Below the pieces are notes generated by a model. That model did not search any database. It saw only the letters and a list, made by a program, of their open reading frames with translations, and was not told the origin of the DNA. Below are positions 12,590 to 24,216 of a DNA stretch of 64,000 nt, in pieces. Made by a program: the position numbers and the translations under genes. The first letter of the stretch is position 1, and each line of letters starts with the position of its first letter. Location of the stretch: NCBI GenBank assembly GCA_947561715.1, contig OX387202.1:17745001-17809000 (forward strand), read 5' to 3'. Source of the stretch: Ascidia mentula (Eukaryota > Chordata > Ascidiacea > Phlebobranchia > Ascidiidae).

Positions 12590-13470
12590 TGAATAGTGAC
12601 ATTGCCATATTGATTTGAATCATCAAATAGATCAAGTTATTTGAATTTGGGCATTGCGTGAGAATGAAGCAATTTCCCACAAAATATTTAAGTTCTGATA
12701 CTGCGAAATGATTCAAAGTATGGAGTTTGTCTGGATGGCAAATTTCTTGTGGTATGAGACGTAACTTTGATTTGGTGTCTATAACGAGGGTTTCCATACC
12801 ATGCTAATTTCTAGAATTTGTGCATATTTCCACAAGCAGTGTTTTTGAAAATAAATCTATGCCCTTTTCCAAGACACGTGTTTCCTTTGGACTTGCGTGC
12901 TTGTGTTTTGTTTAGGTTTTGCGTCCTAACGGGTCTATTTCCTCAACAATTACGGATTTTCAATGACATGGCGCGGTGGTAAACGATTTCTGATGGATCA
13001 CCTTCAGAAAAGTCCAATCATTCTGACGAATTAATATATCTTCAAGATCGGACGGAGTGTGAAATGCATTAGAAATGTCGACATCTAAAAGCAACATGCT
13101 TATGTTGTTGATAATAACCCTGGGTGTAACACGTAATAGTGATTGCTGCAGATTGCTACATAATAAACCTGTGCAAATGAAAGCGTTGGTTTGAGTTCGA
13201 TTTTTTCATGGGGTTTTTATATTTGAAGACGAAGCTTGGCGTTTTCTGAAGGAAGGTTGGGAAAAAGGAACGTTGACTTCTTTCTACGTCTCTCTCTATT
13301 TTAGCTGCATGTTTTGCTCTTTTTCGGTGCGAGCTTGGAAGTATGTTTAATGTGTAGTCACAGACTAAACACACTGCATAACTACATGATTGACTCAAAT
13401 GTTGCCAAATAAAAGGGTAACAGATATTAACAAAATAATTCAATTTAAATATTTTAATTAATAGTTTTTT
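12590..13470. repeat. Segment shared with 18295-19190
   Basis: The block starting near the GATCAAGTTATTTGAATTTG region and running through TTCATGGGGTTTTT and GCATGTTTTGCTC recurs about 5.71 kb to the right. It includes the short conserved minus-strand ORF at 12960-13100. Confidence 0.65.
12960..13100 (-). other. Short conserved minus-strand ORF, copy 1 (unrecognised)
   Basis: The minus strand encodes DVDISNAFH, then IRQNDWTFL and IHQKSFTTAPCH followed by a stop. The frame is kept in five copies (here, 18671, 28553, 36583, 49945) with few changes. I recognise no family. It may be a terminal exon of a duplicated gene or part of a transposon. Confidence 0.35.
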
Positions 13471-16400
13471 CTAATATATTTTTTATCAAATGTTCACTGG
13501 CATCGCAGCCAAGGCTTGGCACCTAAGCTTGATCATCCACTGTGGCCCCTATAGGCGCAACAAATCCTGTGGAGGCGAAAGGCCTGTTGGCTAATAATTG
13601 CCCGAATGTCTATTCCATGCATCTGTCTGTTTGTAGAATTTACAATGACAAACACTTTAATTCGAATAACAATTTTTTATCGGGCTTTGGGAAAAATTCC
13701 AATGACCGGCGAATGGCTTATAGAGACTCAGTGTTGATGTTGTTGTTACAATGATAATAGAAAATGCAATTGAACACGTAGCAGACTGATCTTAACTCAA
13801 CTTGTATTGCCATGCACTGCGATTTGAAACGTAAGATCACGTGACAATGCTAGAGCAGCAGCGACATATAGTGGAAAAGGAAAAAGGGAATGTCACGAAA
13901 TGACTGTTAAAACTTGTCATTGTCCGCTGCAATATCCACATCGCTATATGACTTCAACCTTGGTTTCGTATATGTTTAAGATTTTCCCCGAAAAGTTACG
14001 CTCAATATTTTGTAAAGTAGATATGTTCACATTTTACACAGCAACAGACAACAGACAACACACATGGAAATATTTTTGGAAACCGTCACGCATTTGTGGA
14101 AATATTGCTGGGAACCTTTGGGTTCATTAGCATAGCCACAAGAAGTTTCTCTCAGGAGCTATAGAGTCAAAACCTTGGTAAGTAATATGTTTGTGCAAGC
14201 GAAGCAACAGATTCGTCAAAACCACTCGTACAGGATGCAATCAGACTGATATCGGCAATCAAACCTATAAAATAATGTGAAAGACATCGGCAAAAGGCGC
14301 AATGTGATTCCATCGAACCAACGTTCTTCGTATCAATGCAATGGATAAACACGGAAAACTGCATAATGGTAACTGAATTTAATGCCTCACAAAAAATAAA
14401 ACAACATTTTGGTTTGGTACATATGACGATGCATAAACACAAACAACACTTCCGGTGTCTCCACCGGGGAAATTCCCTCTTACGTGCAAGTTTCTTGTAA
14501 TTTCCTTTACCAAAGAAAGAGCGCACAAAAACAGAAGAGAATATACTGGAATAGAGACATTGCCATATTTATGTGAATCATCAAACAGATCAAGTTATTT
14601 CAACTTGGGCATTGCATAAGAATGGAAGTTCCACAAAAATTATTTCCGTAAATATTGTTGCTGATTGCTACATAATAAAGCGTAAACATGAAAGCATTGG
14701 TTTGAGTTCGACTTCCGATCGTAGACAAAACTTGCCTGGAGTTTTTATATTGAAAGGGGAAGCTGGACGTTTTCTGCAAGAACACTGGGAAAAAAGAACG
14801 TTGACTTCTTTCTGAGTCTCTCTCTTTTATTTTGGCTGCATGTCTTGCTCTTTTTCGGTGCGAGCCTGGAAGTATGTGTAATGTGTAGTCACAGACTAAA
14901 CTCACTGCACAACTATATGATTGACTCAAATGTTCGCAAAATGAATGGAAAAAAATATAACCAAAATAAAGAATTTTAATGATTTAAATGGTAGATTTTA
15001 GTTATTTCTTCAAATCAAATGTTTACTGGCATCGCAGCCAAGGCTTCGCACCCAAGCTTGATCAGCCACTGTGACCCCTATAGGCACAATGACCCTTTTG
15101 GAGGCGAAAGGCCTGTTGGCTAACAATTGCCCGAATGTCTCTCTGTAGAATTAACAATGGCAAACACTTTAATTCGAAAAACAGTTTATTATCAGACTTT
15201 TGTGAATAAATTCCAAACCCCGGCGTATAGCTTATAGAGACTCAGTGTTGATAGTCTTGATACTGTGATAATAGAGAATGCAATTGAACACGTCACAGAC
15301 TGATCTTAACTCAACTTGTAATGCCATGCACTGCGATTTGAAACGTAAGATCACGTGACATTGCTAGAGCAGCAGCGACACATAGTGTAAGAGGAAAAAG
15401 GAAATGTCACGCAATGACTGTTAAAACTTGTCATTGTCCGCTGCAATATCCACATCGCTATATGACTTAAACCTTGCTTTCGTATATGTTTAAGATTTTC
15501 CCCGAAAAGTTACGCTCAATATTTTGTAAAGTAAATATGTTCACAATTTGCACAGCAACGGACAACACACAATTAGAAATATTTTTGGAAACCGTCGTGC
15601 ATTTGTGGAAATGTTGCTGGGAACCAATGGGACCACTAGCAAAGCCATAAGAAGTTTTTCGCAGGAGCCATACAGAAGGTCAAGCCTTGGTCAGGAATAT
15701 GTGTGTGCAAGCGAAGCAACAGATTCGTCAAAACCACTCGTACAGGATGGAATCAGGACTGGTATCGGCACTCAAACCTGGGAAACAATATCAAAGACAT
15801 CGGCAAATGGCGCAAAGTGATTCCATCAACGTTCTTTAGTATCATTGCAATGGATAAACGCGGAAAACTGCATAATGGTTACTGATTTTAATGCCTCACA
15901 AAAATAAATCAACATTTTGGTTCGGCATATATATGACGAGGCTAATAGCTTATATAGTCTCAGTGATGATTTGCTTTTCACAATTATAATAGAGAATGCA
16001 ATTGAACATGTAACAGACTGATCTTAACTCAACTTGTAATGCCAAGCACTGCGATTTGAAACGTAAGATCACGTGACAGAGCAACAGCGACACATAGTGG
16101 AAATGGAAAAAGGGAATGTCACGAAATGACTGTTAAAACTTGTCATTGTCCGCTGCAATATCCACATCGCTATATGACTTAAACCTTGGTTTCGTATATG
16201 TTTAAGATTTTCCCCGAAAATTTACGCTCAATATTTTGTGAAGTAGATATGTTCACATTTTACACAGCAACAGACAACAGACAACACACATGGAAATATT
16301 TTTGGAAACCGTCACGCATTTGTGGAAATATTGCTGGGAACCTTTGGGTTCATTAGCATAGCCACAAGAAGTTTCTCTCAGGAGCTATAGAGTCAAAACC

Positions 16401-16670
16401 TTGGTAAGTAATATGTTTGTGCAAGCGAAGCAGTAGATTCGTCAAAACCACTCGTACAGGATGCAATCAGGACTGGTATCGGCAATCAAACCTCGGAAAT
16501 AACGTGAAAGACATCGGCAAAAGGCGCAATGTGATTCCATCGAACCAATGTTCTTTCGTATCAATGCAATGGATAAACACGGAAAACTGCATAATGGTAA
16601 CTGAATTTAATGCCTCACAAAAAATAAAACAACATTTTGGTTCGGTACATATGACGACCATCAGCACAAA
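13470..16670. repeat. Second copy of the long near-identical duplication
   Basis: It corresponds to 9290-12490. Divergence rises sharply at both ends. Beyond about 16700 the sequence follows 10380-11250 instead, so the array was built by several overlapping exchanges. Confidence 0.8.
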
Positions 16671-18670
16671 CAACACTTCCGGTGTCTCCACGGGGGAAAT
16701 TCCCTCTTACGTGCAAGTTTCATGTAATTTCCTTTACCAAAGAAAGAGCGCACAAAAACAGAAGAGAATATACTGGAATAGAGACATTGCCATATTGATG
16801 TGAATCATCAAACAGATCAAGTTATTTCAACTTGGGCATTGCATAAGAATGGAAGTTCCACAAAAATTATTTCCGTAAATATTGTTGCTGATTGCTACAT
16901 AATAAACCGTACACATGAAAGCATTGGTTTGAGTTCGACTTCCGATTGTAGACAAAACTTGCCTGGAGTTTTTATATTGAAAGGGGAAGCTGGACGTTTT
17001 CTGCAAGAACACTGGGAAAAAAGAACGTTGACTTCTTTTTGCGTCTCTCTCTTTTATTTTGGCAGCATGTCTTGCTCTTTTTCGGTGCGAGCTTGGAAGT
17101 ATGTGTAATGTGTAGTCACAGACTAAACTCACTGCACAACTATATGATTGACTCAAATGTTCGCAAAATGAATGGAAAAAAATATAAACAAAATAAAGAA
17201 TTTTAATGATTTAAATGGTAGATTTTAGTTATTTCTTCAAATCAAATGTTTACTGGTATCGCAGCCAAGGCTTCGCACCCAAGCTTGATCAGCCACTGTG
17301 ACCCCTATAGGCACAATGACCCTTTTGGAGGCGAGAGGCCTGTTGGCTAACAATTGCCCGAATGTCTCTCTGTAGAATTAACAATGGCAAACACTTTAAT
17401 TCGAATAACAGTTTATTATCAGACTTTTGGGAATAAATTCCAATCCCCGGCGAATAGCTTATAGAGTCCCAGTGATGATTTGCTTGTTACAGTGATAATA
17501 GGGAATGCAATTGAACACGTAACAGATTGATCTTAACTCAACTTGTAATGCCATGCACTGCGATTTGAAACGTAAGATCACGTGACATTGCTAGAGCAGC
17601 AGCGACACATAGTGGAAGAGGAAAAAGAGAATGTCTAGCAATGACTGTTAAAACTTATCATTGTCCGCTGCAATATCCACATCGCTATATGACTTAAACC
17701 TTGCTTTCGTATATGTTTAAGATTTTCCCCGAAAAGTTACGCTCAATATTTTGTAAAGTAAATATGTTCACAATTTGCACAGCAACGGACAACACACAAT
17801 TAGAAATATTTTTGGAAACCGTCACGCATTTGTGGAAATATTGCTGGGAACCTTTGGGTTCATTAGCAAAGCCATGATAAGTTTCTCTCAGGAACTATAC
17901 AAAAGGTCAAGACTTGGTAATTAATATGTTTGTGCAAGCGAAGCAACAGATTTGTCAAAACCACTCGTACAGGAAGCAATCAGGACTGGTATCGGCACTC
18001 AAACCTCGGAAATAATGTCAAAGTCAACAGCAAAAGGCGCAATGTGATTCCATCGAACCAACGTTCTTCGTATTAATGCAATGGATAAACACGGGAAACT
18101 GCATAATGGTCACTGAATTTAATGCTACACAAAAAATAAAACAACATTTTGGTTTGGTACGTATGACGACCATCAGCACAAAAAACACTTCCGGTGTCTC
18201 TACGGGGGAAATTGCTTCTTGCATGCAAGTTTCAGGTATTTTCCTTTACCTATGAAAGGGCGCACAAAACACAAGGGAATATACTGGAATAGTGACATTG
18301 CCATATTTATGTAAATCATCAAACAGATCAAGTTATTTCAACTTGGGCATTGCGTGAGAATGAAGCAATTTCCCACAAAAGATTTCCCAAATATTTAAGT
18401 TCTGATACTGCGAAACGAAACAGAGTTTGGAGTTTTGTCTGGATGGCAAATTTCTTGTGGTATGAGACGTAACTGTGATTTGGTGTGGAGTATAAAGAGG
18501 GTTTCCATACCATGCTTATTTCTAGAATTTGTGCATATTTCCACAAGCAGTGTTTTTGAAAATAAAAATGTGCCTTTTTCCAAAACACGTGTTTCCTTTG
18601 GACTTGCGTTCTTGTTTTTTGTTTAGGTTTTGCGTCCTAAAGGGTCTATTTCTTCAACAATTACGGATTA

Positions 18671-18800
18671 TCAGTGACATGGCGCGGTGGTAAACGATTT
18701 CTGATGGATCACCTTCAGAAAAGTCCAATCATTCTGACGAATTAATATATCTTCAAGATCGGACGAAGTGTGAAATGCATTAGAAATGTCGACGTAAAAA
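18671..18800 (-). other. Short conserved minus-strand ORF, copy 2
   Basis: The reading of copy 1 is kept to the same TGA after APCH. Upstream, the segment reading DVDIS in other copies is altered (TACGTCGACATTTC), so the beginning differs. Confidence 0.3.
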
Positions 18801-20620
18801 GCAACATACTTACGTTGTCGATAATAACCCTGGGTGTAACACGTAATAGTAATTGCTGCAGATTGCTACATAATAAACCTGTGCAAATGAAAGCGTTGGT
18901 TTGAGTTCGATTTTTTCATGGGGTTTTTGTATTTGAAGACGAAGCTTGGCGTTTTCTGAAGGAAGGTTGGGAAAAAGGAACGTTGACTTCTTTCTACGTC
19001 TCTCTCTCGTATTTTAGCTGCATGACTTGCTCTTTTTCGGTGCGAGCTTGGAAGTATGTTTAATGTGTAGTCACAGACTAAACACACTGCATAACTACAT
19101 GATTGACTCAAATGTTGCCAAATAAAAGGGTAACAGATATTAACAAAATAATTCAATTTAAATATTTTTTGATTATTAGTTTTTTCTTATATATTTTTTA
19201 TCAAATGTTCACTGGCATCGCAGCCAAGGCTTGGCACCTAAGCTTGATCATCCACTGTGGCTCCTATAGGCGCAACAAATCCTGTGGAGGCGAAAGGCCT
19301 GTTGGCCAATAATTGCCTGAATGTCACTCTTATGAACTTACAATGACAAACACTTTAATTGGAATAACAGTTAATTATCAGGCCTTTTGGGAATAAATCT
19401 CAAGCCTCGGCAAATAGCTTATAGAGTCGCAGTGATGGTTTGCTTGTCACAATGATAATAAAGAATGCAATTGAACATGTACCAGACTGATCTTAACACT
19501 GCTTGTAATGCCATGCGTTGCGATTTGAAACGTAAGATCACGTGACATTGCTAGAGCAGCAGCGCCACATAGTGGAAGACGAAAAAGGGAATGTCACGCA
19601 ATGACTGTTAAAACTTGTCATTGTCCGCTGCAATATCCACATCGCTATATGAATCAAACCTTGGTTTCGTAAATAAGTAAGATTTTCCCCGAAAAGTTAC
19701 GCTCAATATTTTAAAATTTTGCACAGCAACAGACAACATAATTGGAAATATTTTTGGGAACGTTATGCATTTGTGGAAATAGTGCTGGGAACCATTGGGT
19801 TCATTAGCAAATCTTCAAGAAGTTTCTCGCAGGAGCTATACAGAAGGTCAAGCCTTGGTTATTAATATGTGTGTGCAAGCGAAGCAACAGATTCGTCAAA
19901 AACACTCGTACAGGAAACAATCATGACTGGTATCGGCATTCAAACCTGGGAAACAATGTCAAAGACATCGGCAAATAGCGCAATGTGATTCCATCGAACC
20001 AATGTTCTTCGTATTAATGCAATGGATAAACACGAAAAACTGCATAATGGTAACTGAATTTAATGCCTCACAAAAAATAAAACAACATTTTGGTTTGGTA
20101 CATACGACGATGCATCAGCACAAAAAACACTTCCTGTGTCTCTACGGGGGTAATTGCTTCTTACGTGCAAGTTTCAGGTATTTTCCTTTACCAATGAAAG
20201 GGCGCACAAAACAGAAGAGTGTCATTGAATATTGACATTGCCATATTTATGTGAATCAATTTACAATGGCAAACACTTTAATTCGAATAACAGTTTTTTA
20301 TCAGGCTTTTGGGAATAAATTCCAATCCCCGGCGAATAGCTTATAGAGACTCAGTGGTGATAGTCTTGTTACAGTGATAATAGGGAATGCAATTGAACAT
20401 GTAACAGACTGATCTTAACTCAAATTGTAAGCCATGCACTGCGATTTGAAACGTAAAATCACGTGATAATTCTAGAGCAACAGCGACACATAGTGGAAGA
20501 GGAAAAAGGGAATGTCACGCAATGACTGTTAAAACTTGTCATTGTCCGCTGCAATATCCACATCGCTATATGACTTAAACGTTGGTCCCATATATGTGTA
20601 AGATTTTCCCCGAAAAGTTC

Positions 20621-21147
20621 GCAAATGTATTTGAACTCCCAGTATAAAATAGCGACTTATCGAAACCCAAAATTTCAAGCTTACTCTTATGGCGTTAAAA
20701 ATCTTTCACGAAACATCTCCTTTCAGTATAGTTGATATAAATAATGTAAGAATACAAAGCGATTAAATTCATGCTTCCCATCGAACCTTTATGAAGAAAT
20801 TAGTCGTGTTGTTTGAACACTGCAACATTATACCGTGTAAGAAACAGTTTTGAAGTTGGTTCGGTAACTTCACACACACCTGTGTCCAATATAGAACATA
20901 ATGGATGGTCGCGACAGCAACGCACCGGAACTGACGTAGTTTTTAATTGAAATTGCAACTCAACGTACGTACCGCCGATTAGAAGCAACGCAAAAATTGC
21001 ACTCGCACCAAACTTTAAGCTGTGCCTAACATGGAAAAACATTTTTTTCGACATCTTTCCACAAAATATTGAGTACCAATTAAACACAGAAACAAGTTTT
21101 ACAAACAGTTGTTTGTGCAGCGATTCCATGAAATGGAGACGATACAT
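20621..21147 (-). other. Block with hydrophobic ORF, copy 1
   Basis: The minus-strand ORF 21147-20800 contains HVRHSLKFGASAIFALLLIG, then GGTYVELQF, one membrane-length hydrophobic stretch. Its first third overlaps the tail of the Penelope-like remnant in another frame. The pattern Lys-Phe-Gly, hydrophobic run, Gly-Gly-Thr, Phe faintly recalls the single membrane segment of COX16 but is two residues too long between the glycines, so I do not name it. The left part (20621-20790) holds CAAATGTATTTGAACTC and ATAAAATAGCGACTTATCG, shared with copies 2 and 3. Confidence 0.25.
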
Positions 21148-21410
21148 GTCTCTCGCCGACGCAAGGATTTGCGGTCGCTGAACTTAACTCTGTGAGTCGG
21201 GTTGTCGAGCACGTGTTTGCACACTTCCGACGTTGCCGATCGTTGATGTTCAGCGATGCGTGTCCACAAGTTTCTTAATATCTGTTCAATGTAGGATTGA
21301 CCGCACGAATATAGGAGTTTGTTAACGACGGACGAAAGGTCTTCTTTTTGAATGGAAAATGCTGCGCAAGTTTGAGTGGGTCATGTTCCACGCCCTATAC
21401 AGTCTTACTG
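21148..21410 (-). mobile_element. Penelope-like element remnant, GIY-YIG endonuclease part, copy 1
   Basis: The minus strand reads VVNKLLYSCGQSYIEQI, then TRIAEHQRSATSEVCKHVLD. This fits the C-terminal GIY-YIG nuclease of Penelope-like retroelements (core Tyr-Ile-Gly, later Arg and Glu-His). The Gly of YIG is Glu here, so the domain is inactive. No reverse transcriptase is recognisable next to it. Confidence 0.55.
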
Positions 21411-22013
21411 TCTGTGCAGCGGTAATCGAAACGTGTTGATTTCCGATGGACTCGGTGGTTGATACGATCTGGGTGTGCTGGCAGCCTCATCACACAGAAT
21501 TTTGCGTTTTTGTGTGTGGATTTTGGAATGGCCACCTCATATTGTTTATTCATTACCGAACTTACGCACATAGCAAAGAACTTGTTTTACCTATTTTTTA
21601 CGAAATTATGATTGTTTTGTTGATAGGTGTGCACTACGGTATATATGCATATTTTACCGTGCAAAATAAGTTTAATTCTAGCGCTATATGAAAGGAGCAT
21701 GAATTAGGGATCGTGGCAAAAGATATTACGGAAGAAAAGGCCCAATTTTTTAGCTGCAGTATCTTTGTATCCGAAGGCATAACAAAAATATTAGGAAAGC
21801 TATTTTTATAGCAAGCAATAGGTTTTCGTACACGAGTCACAAACCGTTGTCATTTGTATTTAATCTAAAAGAAACGACCGTTTGCAACTGTTCTGGTTAC
21901 TTCGTGTGATTAGTATAATGTGCCAAAATCAATCTGTGACTACATGTGTGATAACTACCACCGTGCGGAAAACTGATAGCAATTAACTGTCATATAAATG
22001 CGTTCTTGTAATC
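21411..22013. repeat. Intergenic block shared by the duplication units, no gene seen
   Basis: Motifs such as CACACAGAATTTTGCGTTTT, TTACCGAACTTACGCACATA and TAAAAGAAACGACCGTTTGC recur at 30940-31110, 38990-39320 and 51290-51840. The open frames inside are not the same between copies. Confidence 0.6.
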
Positions 22014-22687
22014 CAGGGGTGCACAACCTTTTTACTATTGCCGACCGCATCACACACACCACTGTGTGCTAACGGCCGCCACTGAATATGCTATTTTTTC
22101 AACGATATACTCCTGATAATTACGACAAGTTGACGTGAGGATTATTAGAAAGGAATGGAAATGATTCCATACCTGAAAAAATGTGCACTGTTTATTATTT
22201 ACATTTGCCAAATTACTTATATTACAATGTAATGAAATGTCGAATTATTCAATGACTGCCTTGTTCTTGCACGCTAGGTTCACGTCTCCATCATAAAACA
22301 ATCCACTTCCCATTTGGGATTAAATGCCCTTTTCTCTTGTTTTAACAGCCTTTTGCGTTTCAGCGACATGACTGAGCGATTCCACTGTTTAGCTTTTCGA
22401 CAACTGCACATGCGTACTTGACAATTCACCGATATGCTATTAATGTTTTATGACGTCACCATCCCTATTGTTGCGCTTTGTCTCGGTTGCGGTGGCTGCA
22501 CCAGTTACTACTCGCTACAGCGAACGTATGTGTATAACGCGGAAATGGACCTAATCAATAGCTTAACCCTTGAGACCGCTGGAAAAACAAGTTTCAGAAG
22601 CAACGACGGCCGCCAATGCATATATTTTGATATAAATGTGCACGGCCGCAAAAAATAGCGTCCGCGGCCGCAGGTTGTGCACCGCTG
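22014..22687. mobile_element. Non-autonomous hAT-type element, 674 bp
   Basis: Terminal repeats are CAGGGGTGCACAACCT on the left and AGGTTGTGCACCGCTG on the right, the same family as the intronic MITEs but longer. The duplicated flank is TGTAATC (22007-22013 and 22688-22694). The empty site TTCTTGTTATCGAACG is preserved at about 44448 and 51838. The 74-aa open frame at 22434-22658 is not recognisable as transposase. Confidence 0.82.
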
Positions 22688-23680
22688 TGTAATCGAACAT
22701 TTTAGTTGATTGTTTAGCCTACAGTCATTTCGACACGAACAATTTAAAGAAACTCAACATCAACGGGAAAACAAAAATGTTCATCTTGTGTTAGTTTTCG
22801 TTCACTTATATCAACTCACTTATGAATGTTTTGACAAATGCCTTAGCCAGGGGTTCACAAATGGATTCATCAGGCTTGTCCACAAGCATATGAAAAATGC
22901 ACAATGTTACAGGACCTACGATGCGATGCGTGTTTATGATGCTAAAATGTCATTGCGCAAACCACTAAGTGGCGACAGCAACGCTGGAGCGATGTCTGAC
23001 TGAAATAGGAAGTCATCATGTTCGTACAATTGACAATACAACATCACACATAGAAATCTGTTGCCTTCCGCAGAGTTATTAAAATATGATAGGAATTCCA
23101 TTTTATGGAAAGTGATTACTTGACCCACAAACAGTTTTTCAAAAAAAAAGGCATGTATTCCATAGTCTAATCTTTTTGCATGTAATTGCTTTAAGCGTAG
23201 TTCTTGTTGGTGTTGGCAAAAGTTGTTGTGGAAATAATATAACATTTTCAATTTGCCGCTAGATGTCGCAAGTGGTAGCGTATTGACAATATATTTTTAT
23301 GTGTCATGATCAGTATACTGGGAAAGTGTATGCTGTTGGCTTAGTGCCCAACTTCTTATTTTATGGCCAGTGGTTGGTTTCGAACACGATTCACAAACAG
23401 GTTTTGTGATGACGATTACATGCTACTGTCACGTGATTTATGAAATCGTCACCAATCCATCTGTGACCACCTGTGTGTGATTATTATGTTTTTTGTGTTG
23501 TGCTAATTGCAATTATCTGTGTTTAAAGTGTGCTTGGTATCTAACCTTTTCATTCATTGGTTTAAAATCATTTCAATACGAACAATCCAAAGAAAAACAG
23601 CATGAATTTTATCGCAATTCCAGTCCCAGCATTTAGCAGGTTTCGAGACATTGAAATTAGCGAAATACTTGGTTCACTGA
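22688..23680. repeat. Intergenic block of the duplication unit (copy 1), no gene assigned
   Basis: It contains CACTAAGTGGCGACAGCAAC, TGACTGAAATAGGAAGTCAT and AGATGTCGCAAGTGGTAGCG, found again at 31125-32160, 44520-45100, 52000-53100 and partly 60790-61110. Open frames exist on both strands (for example plus-strand MATATLERCLTEIGSHYVRT at 52121 and 44641) but they differ in extent between copies. Confidence 0.6.
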
Positions 23681-23881
23681 CTTTTCTGACACCTCTTGCT
23701 TAAAGTTCCAGATGATTGATAGGCCACGCTTTCGCGGTCTGTATTCATGCCGAAAATCAAGTGAGCTTTTGCCCTTTTAATCTACGCAAGGTTTCCGTCC
23801 TCGCTGAGCTCACCTAAGGACACCCCACCCCAGTCAAACTCCCCGCCTGACAAGGTTTGCAGGGCGGGCGCCACACTTAAG
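23681..23881 (-). pseudogene. 28S rRNA fragment (domain V region), copy 1
   Basis: The minus strand carries signatures of eukaryotic 28S rRNA in the correct order: GGGGAGTTTGACTGGGG, AGGGCAAAAGCTCACTTGAT, GAATACAGACCGCGAAAGCG, TGGCCT and AGAGGTGTCAGAAAAG. The copy lacks the stretch between GACTGGGG and GTGTCCT that is present in copies 2 and 3. It is about 200 nt with flanking rRNA sequence missing, so it is an inserted fragment. Confidence 0.85.
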
Positions 23882-24216
23882 ACTAAACCGTGACCTGAAG
23901 GTCTCTACTGCTTTACTGAATAATGACACAACAAGCAAAAGGTTCCATGTTTTAATGTTCCATGTATATTTTTTTAATTTTATATGTGATGATTTGTGAA
24001 GCAAAGTATTTACAAAATATTCACAGCAACAAGCAAACACACTTGTGAATTCGATGCAATCGTGGTGGTAATAAGTATATGCGGTTAATAAATTGTTAAT
24101 CACTTTGCAAAGAGTAATGAAAAAAGGTATTTCCAGTAATTTCGATGATTTCTTTGTATTTTTATTAAATCACGCAAATAATTATATTTATTTGTTTTGT
24201 TTTATCTTCAGTTTTA
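23882..24216. other. 3' flank of gene B, no gene
   Basis: AT-rich sequence shared with the 3' flanks of C, D, E and F (ACACAACAAGCAAAAGGTT, TATGCGGTTAATAAATTG). Several AATAAA motifs on the minus strand could serve polyadenylation of gene B. Confidence 0.5.

Larger units (their letters stand above)
5265..20620. repeat. Array of degenerate copies of a dispersed repeat, with nested long duplications
   Basis: About eleven copies share an ordered set of motifs: GTGCAAGCGAAGCAACAGAT, TGTGTAGTCACAGACTAAAC, CAAGGCTTGGCACC, GATCACGTGAC and TGTCCGCTGCAATATCCACA. The last lies near 5960, 7480, 9740, 11256, 11968, 13918, 15436, 16148, 17658, 19624 and 20544. Full copies are 1.5-2.2 kb; some are shortened to about 0.7-0.9 kb. 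No open frame is kept across copies without stops or shifts, so I assign no gene. One copy also lies in each of the B-C, C-D and D-E intervals. Confidence 0.8.

Noticed and set aside
23681..23881. Functional rRNA gene.
   Set aside because: Only about 200 nt of 28S are present, with internal losses and no flanking rRNA sequence.
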